Source: CAVQGZ01 sp942491665 (GTDB lineage Bacteria; Actinomycetota; Actinomycetes; Jiangellales; Jiangellaceae). From it: DNA of 64,000 nt. Positions 45,708 through 53,480 of the stretch are shown here, piece after piece. Position numbers and translations under genes: made by a program. Numbering within the stretch: position 1 is the first letter of the stretch; the number at the start of each line of letters is the position of its first letter. The notes under the pieces were generated by a model, which saw nothing but the letters and a program-made list of their open reading frames with translations, was not told the origin of the DNA and ran no database searches. Where the stretch lies: positions 62,001 to 126,000 of the forward strand of contig CALOBR010000003.1 of the NCBI GenBank assembly GCA_942491665.1, in the 5' to 3' direction.

Positions 45708-48065
45708 TCAGAGCCGGCGGGGATCGGGGAATCCGAGGCTGACGTAGCCGGGGGCCCGTTTGGCAAGGGATGCGGCCAGCACAGGCGTGTCGACGTCGTG
45801 GTAGTCGTGCACCTCGGCGGACGTCTTGCCGGGGTGAGATCGCAGGATCCGGCCTGCGTACTGTACGAGTCGACCTTTGAATGAGACGGGTCCGGCCAGG
45901 AAGAGGGTGTCGAGCTCGGGAGAGTCGAACCCTTCTCCCACGAAGCTGCCCGTCGCTACGGCCAGGAGTGGTCCTTCGGGCCCTGCACCGTCCGTCCGGT
46001 GGAGTCTGGCCACGGCGGCGGTTCTCGCCTTGGCTCCCATGCCACCCTTGAGAACGATGGGGTGGTAGCCCCGAGATTCCAGCCGCTCGGCGAGGTCGTC
46101 GACGTGGCTGGTGCGTTGGGCGAGAACGAGGCATTGCCGTCCCCGCTCGAGTGCTGCTACGACGTCATCGACGATCTGTCTGTTGCGCGACTCGTCTTCC
46201 GCGAGTGCACGATGAACGCCGGCGATAGCTCCCGGCGCAAACAGGTCAACCTCGGTGTCGTAGGAGAAGCCGGTCCGGTGCACGAGGAGCCGCGGCACGG
46301 GCCGTTCTTCCAGAGCACCTTCGATCGTGTCGGGTTGAGCCGATGCCCAGGCGTGGCGAACGGGTCCGAGCTGGAAGGAGATGAGGTCGTCCAGACGGTC
46401 GCGGCGGTACGGGGTCGCGGTCAGTCCGAGCCATCGGCGTGCAGGGATCGACCGGACGGCAGCCTCGAAGGCGGCGGCCGGGACGTGGTGGCACTCGTCG
46501 ACCACGATCAGGCCGTATGCCGCGAGCTTGTCCTCGAGGTCGCTGCGGCGGGCCAAGGTTTGCAGCGTCGCGATATCGACAGCGCCGGTGAGCTTGGATC
46601 GCCCACCTCCGATCTGGCCAGGCTTCATGCCAAGGAGCGCCTGGATCTGGGCACGCCATTGATCTGCCAGCGTCTTCCTGTCGACGAGCACCAATGTCGA
46701 CCTGGCCACTCGCGCGATCGCGGCGCAGGCCATGACGGTCTTGCCGGATCCGGGCGGAGCCACCAGAAGACCTAGGTCGTGCCCGGTGACGTCGTCCACG
46801 GCCGCTTGCTGGGCAGGAGTGAGCTCGGCTGTCACTGTCGTCGGCAGCGGTGCGCCGTCCACCCGGTGGTCGTGGATCTCGGGCCTGCTGCCGGCTTCCT
46901 CGACAGCCGTGACGGCCGTGTCGAGCAGGCCTCGAGGGAGAGCGAGGTAGCCGTCAATGGTCTCGTCGTAGGTCCGGATGAAGCGAGCGGTGTTCCATGT
47001 CGACTGTCGTCGCCGTTGCCGGTCGTAGAACTCGGGGTTGGCCATGGAAGCTGCGTGCGTGAGGGTGGCGTACAGCGCCGGGCTGAGCTCGTCTCCTTGC
47101 ATGCGGACCCCGCTGTCGAGGTGGAGGTGCACGATGGGTGCTGATCGAGGAAGGGTCCGCGTCGAGTGCGTGCGATGGAGCCGGCGTACCTGAACCCCGA
47201 CGGCTGGCTCCCGAAGCTTGGTCGCGAGCCTCCGGACCTGTGTCGGGGTGAGGCGGTCGAGGGTGGACAGGTAGGCCCACTGGTCCTCGAACGGCTCCAG
47301 TGTGGCGAGGTCTAGGAAGACGGTGGTTCCGTGCTCCTTACGGCTTCTGCCATGCAGCGGCGCCGCAATCAGGTTGCCGAAGCGTCCGGTGGGCACGGTG
47401 TCTTGGGACGGGAACAGCCGGTCGTAGCAGCCCAGGTTCATACGGCCACGCAGTGCGATGGCCTCGCGCACGAGGCCGGTGCCGACCGCCCGCGCGCTGG
47501 CGGCCGGTACTGGATCGGTGAAGAAGGCCCACACGTGGGCGCCCACGCCGGAACGGGAGACCTCCAGTGCTGTTGGCACGCCGACGGCCCGCGCAGCCTT
47601 GAGGTAGGCAAGTGCATCGAGGATCGCCGCCGGGCCGTCGAAGTCGGCAGCCAGCCAGCACGTTTCATCGCCGGGCAACATGGGGTATAGGCCGATGTGG
47701 TGGTTCCCTGTGAGGTGAGCGGCCAGGACGTCCGAGGTGAGCGGGAGGTACCGCACCTCGTCGTGTCGACTGTGCCGACGCCAGCCACCCTCCACCGCAG
47801 GAACCCACCCAGACGTCCCGCGTCGCTGGTTCTCCCAGCGCACGGCGTAGACGTCGCGGCGTGCCCGGAAGAGCGCGGTGTAGAACGCGACCTTGTCCTC
47901 CGCCGGCGAGCTGGCGGTGACAGTCCCTGGCCGACGGTCGAACCACGCGGACTGGTCACCCGCGGCAGGCTCAGCCTCGCGCTGGGTCAGTCGCAGCAGC
48001 TTCTTCAGCCGTGCGTTCTCCTGCCGGAGCTGGTCCAGCTCACGTTCCAGGTCACCGCGGCTCAT
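45708..48065 (-). CDS. TOTE-type primase/helicase (AEP primase fused to SF2 helicase)
   Basis: The 785-residue protein has a short coiled coil (ELDQLRQENARLKKLLRL, about 9-26). An archaeo-eukaryotic-primase domain spans about 55-270 with the catalytic D-x-D in LAADFDG (141/143) and SGVGAHVW (H177). An SF2 helicase follows, with Walker A APPGSGKT (436-443), DECH (523-526), GLTATP and a motif VI QYAGRIL. This matches the AEP/helicase protein of TOTE conflict systems (family name per Pfam). Start ATG 48063-48065 lies 2 nt past the vapC stop, so it is translationally coupled to vapBC. A role in defence is inferred, not shown. Confidence 0.85.
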   Translation of the reverse strand: MSRGDLERELDQLRQENARLKKLLRLTQREAEPAAGDQSAWFDRRPGTVTASSPAEDKVAFYTALFRARRDVYAVRWENQRRGTSGWVPAVEGGWRRHSRHDEVRYLPLTSDVLAAHLTGNHHIGLYPMLPGDETCWLAADFDGPAAILDALAYLKAARAVGVPTALEVSRSGVGAHVWAFFTDPVPAASARAVGTGLVREAIALRGRMNLGCYDRLFPSQDTVPTGRFGNLIAAPLHGRSRKEHGTTVFLDLATLEPFEDQWAYLSTLDRLTPTQVRRLATKLREPAVGVQVRRLHRTHSTRTLPRSAPIVHLHLDSGVRMQGDELSPALYATLTHAASMANPEFYDRQRRRQSTWNTARFIRTYDETIDGYLALPRGLLDTAVTAVEEAGSRPEIHDHRVDGAPLPTTVTAELTPAQQAAVDDVTGHDLGLLVAPPGSGKTVMACAAIARVARSTLVLVDRKTLADQWRAQIQALLGMKPGQIGGGRSKLTGAVDIATLQTLARRSDLEDKLAAYGLIVVDECHHVPAAAFEAAVRSIPARRWLGLTATPYRRDRLDDLISFQLGPVRHAWASAQPDTIEGALEERPVPRLLVHRTGFSYDTEVDLFAPGAIAGVHRALAEDESRNRQIVDDVVAALERGRQCLVLAQRTSHVDDLAERLESRGYHPIVLKGGMGAKARTAAVARLHRTDGAGPEGPLLAVATGSFVGEGFDSPELDTLFLAGPVSFKGRLVQYAGRILRSHPGKTSAEVHDYHDVDTPVLAASLAKRAPGYVSLGFPDPRRL

Positions 48066-48067
48066 GA

Positions 48068-48496
48068 CTACTTGGCAGTGCCGCCGGCCGCGGGTGGGTG
48101 CCACAGCCGAAGGTCGACATGGCGGGCCGCCACAACGAAGTCCCTGTCCGTCGTCAACAGGGTGTGCCCACCCGCCGATGCCAACCGCACGATCAGCGCG
48201 TCGATCGTTCCCACCTGCACACCGACAGACCGCAGGCTGGTGCGCACCTGAGCGGCCGCAATGTGGTCCTCCCGCGTCGGCACCAGGTACTCCAACGCGC
48301 TGAACGTGTCGATGATCTGTGCCTTGACCTGGTCACGCACCACGCCCTGCAGCAACTCCTGCAGGATGATTCCCGTGGTGGAAACGACGTCACCCCCGGC
48401 GAGCGCGTGGTGCAGCGCCCCCACCTCGGGAACGTTGGGGGGTGTGTCGCGTCGCAGCGCCAGCGACCAGACGCTGGTGTCGACCAGAAGGCTCAT
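48068..48496 (-). CDS. vapC: VapC-type PIN-domain toxin
   Basis: The 142-residue PIN ribonuclease starts MSLLVDTSVWSLALRR. The acidic metal-binding residues are visible: D6, glutamate in IILQELLQGV (about 46), aspartate in VGTIDALIVRLA (about 98) and LLTTDRDFV (about 115). VapC toxins cut RNA, usually tRNA or rRNA. The ATG overlaps the vapB stop (ATGA). The downstream helicase gene begins 2 nt after its stop. Confidence 0.9.
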   Translation of the reverse strand: MSLLVDTSVWSLALRRDTPPNVPEVGALHHALAGGDVVSTTGIILQELLQGVVRDQVKAQIIDTFSALEYLVPTREDHIAAAQVRTSLRSVGVQVGTIDALIVRLASAGGHTLLTTDRDFVVAARHVDLRLWHPPAAGGTAK

Positions 48497-48693
48497 TCGC
48501 GCGAGCGCTCGCTCTTGTGGTCGTAGGAGGGGGCCATCTCGACCTCACCGAACAGCTCGAGAATGCGGGCCTGCTCGCGCCGCGCGATGAACTCCTCCAA
48601 AGCACGGGTCACGGCGGCCTTCTTCGTCCGCTCACCACTGACCGACAGGGCACGCTCGAGCAGATCTGGATCGATGGCCAGATTCGTCGCCAT
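48493..48693 (-). CDS. vapB: VapB-type antitoxin
   Basis: The 66-residue protein starts MATNLAIDPDLLERALSVSGERTKKAAVTRALEEFIARREQ. This is the ribbon-helix-helix-like DNA-binding region of VapB. A C-terminal acidic tail (MAPSYDHKSERSRE) would neutralise the toxin. The start is ATG 48691-48693 after AGGAGGT. It is the first gene of the vapB-vapC-helicase operon. Confidence 0.88.
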   Translation of the reverse strand: MATNLAIDPDLLERALSVSGERTKKAAVTRALEEFIARREQARILELFGEVEMAPSYDHKSERSRE

Positions 48694-48769
48694 GTGCACC
48701 TCCTCACACACAAGGCTACACAAGACGCCGCGCGAGTAGAAGACTTGCGGTCGCGGCACCGGCGGTATC

Positions 48770-50371
48770 GCCGATACACCCACCTGCCGCCCGGCGCGCC
48801 GGTCGACGCCCCGACGGTGGAACGGCTGGCCGCCCGCGTGCTGGCCCACCCCGACACGATCCCCCTCCACGACAGCGGCGAGCAGCCGCGCTGGACCACC
48901 CGGGACCTCCTCGCCGTCGAGCAGCACGCCCTGACCACCGCCGACCGGCTACACCACCTACCCGCCGCGCCGGTCGACCCCCTGCTGGTCGAGTACGCCC
49001 TAAGCGTCCACCGGCTGACCGGGGAGCAGGCCGACCTCGTCCGCGCCCTCACCCTGCACCCCGGCCGGCTGTCCGTCGTGGTCGGGCCGGCCGGGGCCGG
49101 CAAGACCGCCGCGCTGGCCGCCGCCCGCACCGCCTGGGGCCACGACCACCAGCTCGTGGTCGGGTGCGCCACCGCCGCCCTGGCCGCCCAACAGCTCCAG
49201 CACGCGACCGGCATCGTCACCACCACGGTCGCGACGATCCTGCGCGGCCTGCAGGACCCACGGCCGTCGGGCTGGCTGCCCCCGGGCGGCGTGCTCGTCG
49301 TCGACGAGGCCGGCATGGTCGGCACCCGCGACCTGGCCACCCTGCTGGCGGCCGCCGCGCAGCACCACGCCCGCCTCGTCCTGGTCGGCGACCCCGTCCA
49401 GCACCACGCCCGCCTCGTCCTGGTCGGCGACCCCGCCCAGCTGCCCGAGATCGACGCCGGCGGGCTGTTCGGCCACCTCGCTCCGCCACCCCGACGCCGT
49501 CCTGGCCGACAACCGGCGCCAGCAGGCCGACTGGGAACGCGACACCCTCGCCGCGCTCCGCGCCGGGAGCACCGGCCCCGCCCTCGGGGCCTACCTGCAG
49601 CACGGCCACGTCCACATCGACCCCACCCCCGCCGACCGCACCGACCAGATCGTCGAGGACTACCTCACCGCGAGGCAGGTGCTGACCGGGCCCGACGACG
49701 AGCTGGTGCTCACCGCCACCCGCGCCCACGCCTCCCACCTCAACACCGCGATCCGCGACACCCTGCACGCCACCGGCCGGCTCGGCACCGACCAGCTCGA
49801 CGTCGACACCCCCGCCGGGCCCCGCGGGTACTCCGCCGGCGACCAGGTCATCGTCACCCGCAACGACCCCGCCCGCGGCCTGCCCAACGGCGACCGCGCC
49901 ACCGTCACCACCCTGCACCCCGACCACGGCGCGCTCACCATCCACACCCGCGACGGGCGCCACCTCACCCTGCCCGGGACCTACCTGGCCGACGGGCGCC
50001 TCGACCACGCCTACGCCCTCACCGTGCACAAGGCCCAAGGCCAGACCAGCCAGATCACCCTCGTCGCCGCCGCACCCTCCATGACCCGCGAGACCGCCTA
50101 CACCGCCCTGTCCCGCGGACGCCTCGGCAACTACCTCTACCTCACCCCCGACCCCGACACCCCCACCCCCAGCAACGCCGACGCCGTCGGTGCCTGGATC
50201 GCCGACACCGCTGTCGCCGAGACCGCCCACGCCATCCACCGCAGCGGCGCGCACCAGCTCGCCACCACCTTGCGCTCGGTGGCGGCGCCACCGACGGCGG
50301 CGGAGAGGTCCGCGCTGGCCGGCCCGGCACATCCCGAGGCTCCCAGCAGCCCGCGTGGCCTCTCGATCTGA
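48770..50371 (+). pseudogene. MobF-type relaxase (TraA-like) C-terminal helicase remnant, frameshifted
   Basis: From about 48770 the plus strand encodes a RecD-like helicase: HLPPGAPVDAPTVERLAARV, Walker A VVVGPAGAGKTAAL, DEAG motif VLVVDEAGMVGTRDL, GDPAQLPEIDAGG. At 49480 the frame shifts by one base: HL then LRHPDAVLADNRRQQADWE continues in another frame to the stop at 50369-50371, including YALTVHKAQGQT and ETAYTALSRGRLGNYLY. The relaxase domain with the tyrosine and HxH metal site is missing upstream, where vapBC now lies. It marks an old conjugative element. Confidence 0.8.
49360..49437 (+). repeat. 39-bp tandem duplication in the relaxase remnant
   Basis: Two adjacent 39-bp copies (49360-49398 and 49399-49437) differ at one position. 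Each encodes QHHARLVLVGDP plus one residue, so helicase motif III (GDPxQ) is duplicated. Confidence 0.9.
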
Positions 50372-50391
50372 CCTACCGGAGGGATCTGCCG

Positions 50392-50718
50392 ATGACCGAT
50401 CTGAAACAGGCACAGCGCGTCCCCGCCGCTGACCAGTTGGCGTTCGAAGCCCAGACTGACGAAGAGGTCGTGCTGCCGACGCCGCGCCGACGGCCAACTG
50501 CAGCGAAGGCTCCGGCGTCGACGTACCCTGGACTGCTCGACATCGCTGGCGCCGCCGAGCGGCTCGGGACTCCGCAGCGATTCGTCCGTCGCCTCGTCGA
50601 TCAACGGCGGATCGCGTTCTACAAGGTCGGCAAGTACGTCAGGTTCGACCCGGCCGACATCGACCGCTGGCTCGCCGCCCAGCGTGTCGAAGCCCGGGAC
50701 ACGCCATGGGTGCAGTGA
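50392..50718 (+). CDS. excisionase-like helix-turn-helix protein
   Basis: The 108-residue protein has a C-terminal HTH_17-type domain: YPGLLDIAGAAERLGTPQRFVRRLVDQRRIAFYKVGKYVRFDPADIDRWLA. This is typical of recombination directionality factors and small regulators of actinobacterial integrative elements. The ATG follows GGAGGG and lies 20 nt after the relaxase remnant stop. A truncated integrase lies nearby (52302-52612), which fits an Xis role. Confidence 0.82.
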   Translation: MTDLKQAQRVPAADQLAFEAQTDEEVVLPTPRRRPTAAKAPASTYPGLLDIAGAAERLGTPQRFVRRLVDQRRIAFYKVGKYVRFDPADIDRWLAAQRVEARDTPWVQ

Positions 50719-50761
50719 CGATGCGGCGTTGCCCCCCGACTTGGAGACCGAACCCCACGGC

Positions 50762-51496
50762 TCAGTGGCTGAGTCCCGCCGCGCGCTCGAGTCGTGCCAG
50801 GGCCTCCCAGGCGTTGTCGACGGCCACGGCCGCATCGTCCGTGCGACAGCATGTGAGCATCTTGCGCAGCCGGGTGCGGTCCTTCGCGGTCAAAGCATCC
50901 TCCCGGAAGTCGCGCGCTGAGATGAGACCGGCCAGGACCACGAAGTCGGTGCAGTGGCGGGCGCTTGCGCGATCGGAGGCGATCTCGGTTCGGGCCGCGG
51001 CCTTGCCGACGAGGGCCCCGACCAGGCTGGGGCGCCGGACGGTTCCGGTGCGGCCCGCTGCGACGATGCTCACCGGCTCGCTTCGGCTGAGGGCCTGGGT
51101 GGTGCCGGGGGCGGAGAGGGTCGGCGCTCCTCCGGCGCCGGCTCGGGCCGCTGCGCGTTCTCCAATTCCTTCAGGAATGAGGACGTCGATCTGTGCCAGG
51201 TCGCGGCGCCAGCGGTGCTGGAAGCCATCGGCGGAGGTCTCGGCGGCGAAGCCCAAGGCATGCAGCGCACCTGTGAAGGTCGCGAGCATCGTCGGGGAGG
51301 CCCGAACGTCGACGACTGTGTCGATGTCTCTGGTTGGACGTGTTGGCGAGACTCCGCGTTCGGCGCAATGGAGGTGGACGAGTTGGCCTCCGATGAGGGT
51401 CCACCCAGAGTCGACTCGCTCGTACAGGTCCATCAGAGCGTGCCAACACTGTTTCTGAGCAGCGTCCATGGCGGGCAGTTCGACGGGCTCAGGCAC
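50762..51496 (-). CDS. nucleotidyltransferase-like protein, AbiEii-like toxin candidate
   Basis: Up to 244 residues. WTLIGGQLVHLHCAERG then TRPTRDIDTVVDV shows the GG...D-x-D pattern of the AbiEii/MenT-type nucleotidyltransferase fold. The helical second half has a Cys pair near the end (MLTCCRTDDAA). GTG 51494-51496 overlaps the stop of the upstream HTH gene and is preferred; ATG 51467-51469 is the alternative. The pairing with an upstream regulator suggests a toxin-antitoxin module, with this gene as the toxin. Toxicity is not shown. Confidence 0.7.
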   Translation of the reverse strand: MPEPVELPAMDAAQKQCWHALMDLYERVDSGWTLIGGQLVHLHCAERGVSPTRPTRDIDTVVDVRASPTMLATFTGALHALGFAAETSADGFQHRWRRDLAQIDVLIPEGIGERAAARAGAGGAPTLSAPGTTQALSRSEPVSIVAAGRTGTVRRPSLVGALVGKAAARTEIASDRASARHCTDFVVLAGLISARDFREDALTAKDRTRLRKMLTCCRTDDAAVAVDNAWEALARLERAAGLSH

Positions 51497-52250
51497 GGTT
51501 CGTTCCAGCGACTGCGCCGCTGGCGGCGACTGTGCTGTGCAGGTCTGCGAGGCAGCGGACGGCTTCGCTCTTCTCTCGGACGCCGTCATGCTCGGCCAGG
51601 TCGGCCGCGATCGTGAGCGGCGACCGGACGAGGTGGTCGAGGTCGACGACCGCCGGGTTCTTAGCGGGGCCGGAGACGACGTGGAGTACGACGTTGGCGC
51701 GTGACCGGGGAGCGGCCGAGAGCAGGTAGTCGCCGATGACGGCGTCGAGATCACTGGAGCACACGTAGCCCTCGACCAGATCGCCGGCGGACATGTTCGA
51801 CTCGGGTAGCGAGACGCCAGAGAGGTGGACGCGCTCGTCGTCGCGGAGGTCGAGCAGATCGCGCGGGGAGGCGACGAGCAGTGCGCGCCTCGCCCGGTTG
51901 CGCAGAGCGTGGTCAAGATCGGCTGCGACTCCATCGACCTCGGCGGAGGAGGCCCTGTCGAGCAGGATGCGCAGACGCGCCCGAGCTCGTGACCGGGCCG
52001 CAGGGGTCAGGCCGGAGACGGCTCGGTCACCGGCAGCGACCACGAGCAGATCCCATGCGGACTTCGCAGACAACGGACGCCCCGGCCGAGAGCGGCCTTT
52101 GAGTCGACGCACCTCGTCCATCTCCACTACCCACTGGTTCCCGACCTTCACCGCGGGCAGGGAGCCCTCCCGGATGCGCTGATGGATGCGCTGGGGGTGG
52201 ACAGCGAGCAGCACGGCGGCTTCGGCCACACTCACCTGCATACCGGACAC
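51489..52250 (-). CDS. HTH-domain protein, likely antitoxin/regulator of the nucleotidyltransferase
   Basis: The 253-residue protein starts MSGMQVSVAEAAVLLAVHPQRIHQRIREGSLPAVKVGNQWVVEMDEVRRL, a helix-turn-helix of HTH_17 type. A long helical region follows, then a C-terminal domain with LDLRDDERVHLSGVSL and ASPRDLLDL. GTG 52248-52250 lies 10 nt from an operator-like repeat (52261-52318), which suggests autorepression. It is coupled to the downstream nucleotidyltransferase. The GC content drops sharply just upstream. Confidence 0.72.
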   Translation of the reverse strand: MSGMQVSVAEAAVLLAVHPQRIHQRIREGSLPAVKVGNQWVVEMDEVRRLKGRSRPGRPLSAKSAWDLLVVAAGDRAVSGLTPAARSRARARLRILLDRASSAEVDGVAADLDHALRNRARRALLVASPRDLLDLRDDERVHLSGVSLPESNMSAGDLVEGYVCSSDLDAVIGDYLLSAAPRSRANVVLHVVSGPAKNPAVVDLDHLVRSPLTIAADLAEHDGVREKSEAVRCLADLHSTVAASGAVAGTNRA

Positions 52251-52260
52251 TCTGCCACTT

Positions 52261-52318
52261 CCCTGTAGATTCTTATAGGGTTACGGCAATCATATGTATA
52301 CTTATAGGTTTCCTGTAA
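52261..52318. promoter_or_regulatory. AT-rich promoter with two operator-like dyads
   Basis: Dyad 1 is CCCTGTAG-ATTC-TTATAGGG (52261-52280). Dyad 2 is TTATAGG-TTT-CCTGTAA (52302-52318). Both are built from the half-site TTAYAGG. The AT-rich spacer contains TATAC/TATAAG candidates for the -10 box of the HTH gene. The AT-richness contrasts with the surroundings. Confidence 0.6.
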
Positions 52319-52612
52319 TCCACCCTGGACGCCCGGTCGGGAGCGCCTCGCCCCGGGGAAGCCGCACTCCGAGTCGGCTACCCGGCTCGAGGTTCAGCTC
52401 GACTCCCCGCGAGGGCGAGTTGCGAAGCAGGAGTTCGTCATCCGCCGCCGTCTGCAGAATGGCCCGCAGCAGCCGGTAGGCGGTTGGGAGCGTCGCCGAC
52501 CCGTCCCGGCCCGACGGCTCAAGCTCGGCGCGCAGGTCGGACGTCAGACATGCGTGCCATCGGCGCACGTGCTCAGGCTCGATGGCGAGCTGGCGGCGTA
52601 GGCCGATGGCGC
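52302..52612 (-). pseudogene. tyrosine recombinase (integrase) core-binding fragment
   Basis: In one minus-strand frame the sequence encodes EPEHVRRWHACL then TLPTAYRLLRAILQTAADDELLLRNSPSRG. This is the core-binding SAM-like domain of phage-type integrases (the usual form ends ...DDELI.RNPC). The catalytic domain with R-H-R-Y is absent; the frame ends at the HTH operator. It is flanked by repeat A. This is a relic of the element's integrase. Confidence 0.65.
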
Positions 52613-52703
52613 ATCACAGGCGGCCGAAGTGGGGCAGGGCTCCGGCGTTGTCATTCGGGTTGCGCTGCAACGCCCGCTCATGTCTGCCCCGAGTTGAGGC
52701 GTT
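52604..52703 (-). repeat. dispersed repeat A
   Basis: The reverse complement aligns with 56559-56647 (repeat B). Shared blocks are CCTCAACTCGG, a 24-bp block around GCGCAACCCGAATGAC with one mismatch, and GCCGCCTGTG. It contains the hairpin GTTGC-NNN-GCAAC. Confidence 0.6.
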
Positions 52704-52759
52704 CCCCGGGGGCTCATGGTGAGCAGATCGCCCGCCTCGTACAGGTCGGACAGTTCGGG

Positions 52760-53254
52760 TCAGTGGGCGGTGGGGCGGGCCAGGTCCGTGACCACCTCGG
52801 CGTTCGGTAGGGCGAGCAGCATCCGGGGAGGGCCGACCACTTTGCAGGAGCGGCTGCCTCCACCGACGACGATCGTCTCGCGGTCCATGACTCGGCTGTC
52901 GATCCACAGCGGCATGTTCTGCGGCAACGCGAGGGGGGTGACTCCGCCGATCTGCATGCCTGTGAGGTCGCGCGTGACCTCGGGGGGAGCGAACGATGCT
53001 CGGCGTACCCCCAGCCGCTTGCGGACGGCGGAGTTCACGTCGAGACGGGTGTGCGCGAGCACGACGCACGCCACGTGCACCGGGGGGTCTGCCTTGCCCA
53101 CGACGATGATGCAGTTCGCGGAGTCTTCCAGGGAGTAGCCGTAGGCGGCGACGAAGTCGGCCGTGTCCGCGAGGTGAGGGTCGATGTCGATCACCTCGGA
53201 CGGCGGGTCGAGGGCGGCGACCACGTCGCGGACGCGCGCCTCCACCGGGTCCAC
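52760..53254 (-). CDS. YbaK/EbsC-type aminoacyl-tRNA deacylase-like protein
   Basis: The 164-residue protein has the YbaK/ProX editing-domain pattern: CIIVVGKADPPVHVACVVLAHTRLDVN, ASFAPPEVTRDLTGMQIGGVTPLAL, then PLWIDSRVMDRETIVVGGGSRSCKV. Such enzymes hydrolyse mischarged Cys-tRNA(Pro) or Ala-tRNA(Pro). The GTG at 53252-53254 lies 6 nt from TATACT, a consensus -10 box, so it is probably leaderless and intact. Confidence 0.88.
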   Translation of the reverse strand: MDPVEARVRDVVAALDPPSEVIDIDPHLADTADFVAAYGYSLEDSANCIIVVGKADPPVHVACVVLAHTRLDVNSAVRKRLGVRRASFAPPEVTRDLTGMQIGGVTPLALPQNMPLWIDSRVMDRETIVVGGGSRSCKVVGPPRMLLALPNAEVVTDLARPTAH

Positions 53255-53260
53255 GGCTGC

Positions 53261-53266
53261 AGTATA
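53261..53266 (-). promoter_or_regulatory. -10 hexamer of leaderless YbaK-like promoter
   Basis: TATACT on the minus strand, 6 nt from the GTG start: the best match to the actinobacterial consensus in the window. Confidence 0.6.
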
Positions 53267-53480
53267 GGTAGCGGGTCGGTGAGTAGCGGGGGCACGCCCC
53301 GGTGCCCGACCAACTGTTGACCACCCTCAGCCAGCACGATGTGGATGACCGTGGCTACTTCGTCCGCGGTGAGGGCGGGACCGCCCACCGCTCAACAACC
53401 GTGGCTCGACGCAAGTGGGGCCCCGGGCTGTCCGGACCAACCGTGCGATGCCGCTCTGCTCAGCACGTGGCTTGCCGCGT

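Noticed and set aside
48442..48769. Upstream part of the relaxase frame antisense to vapBC
   Set aside because: Open by chance; homology to MobF proteins only begins near 48770.
49850..49875. TCGTCACCCGC match to the tRNA-Gly 3' end as a possible attachment site
   Set aside because: Only 11 bp match and they fall inside the relaxase coding sequence; expected by chance in this GC-rich DNA.
53191..53388. 65-codon minus-strand ORF upstream of the YbaK-like gene
   Set aside because: It overlaps the YbaK-like gene in another frame and lacks any family signal; the TATACT box belongs to the YbaK-like gene.
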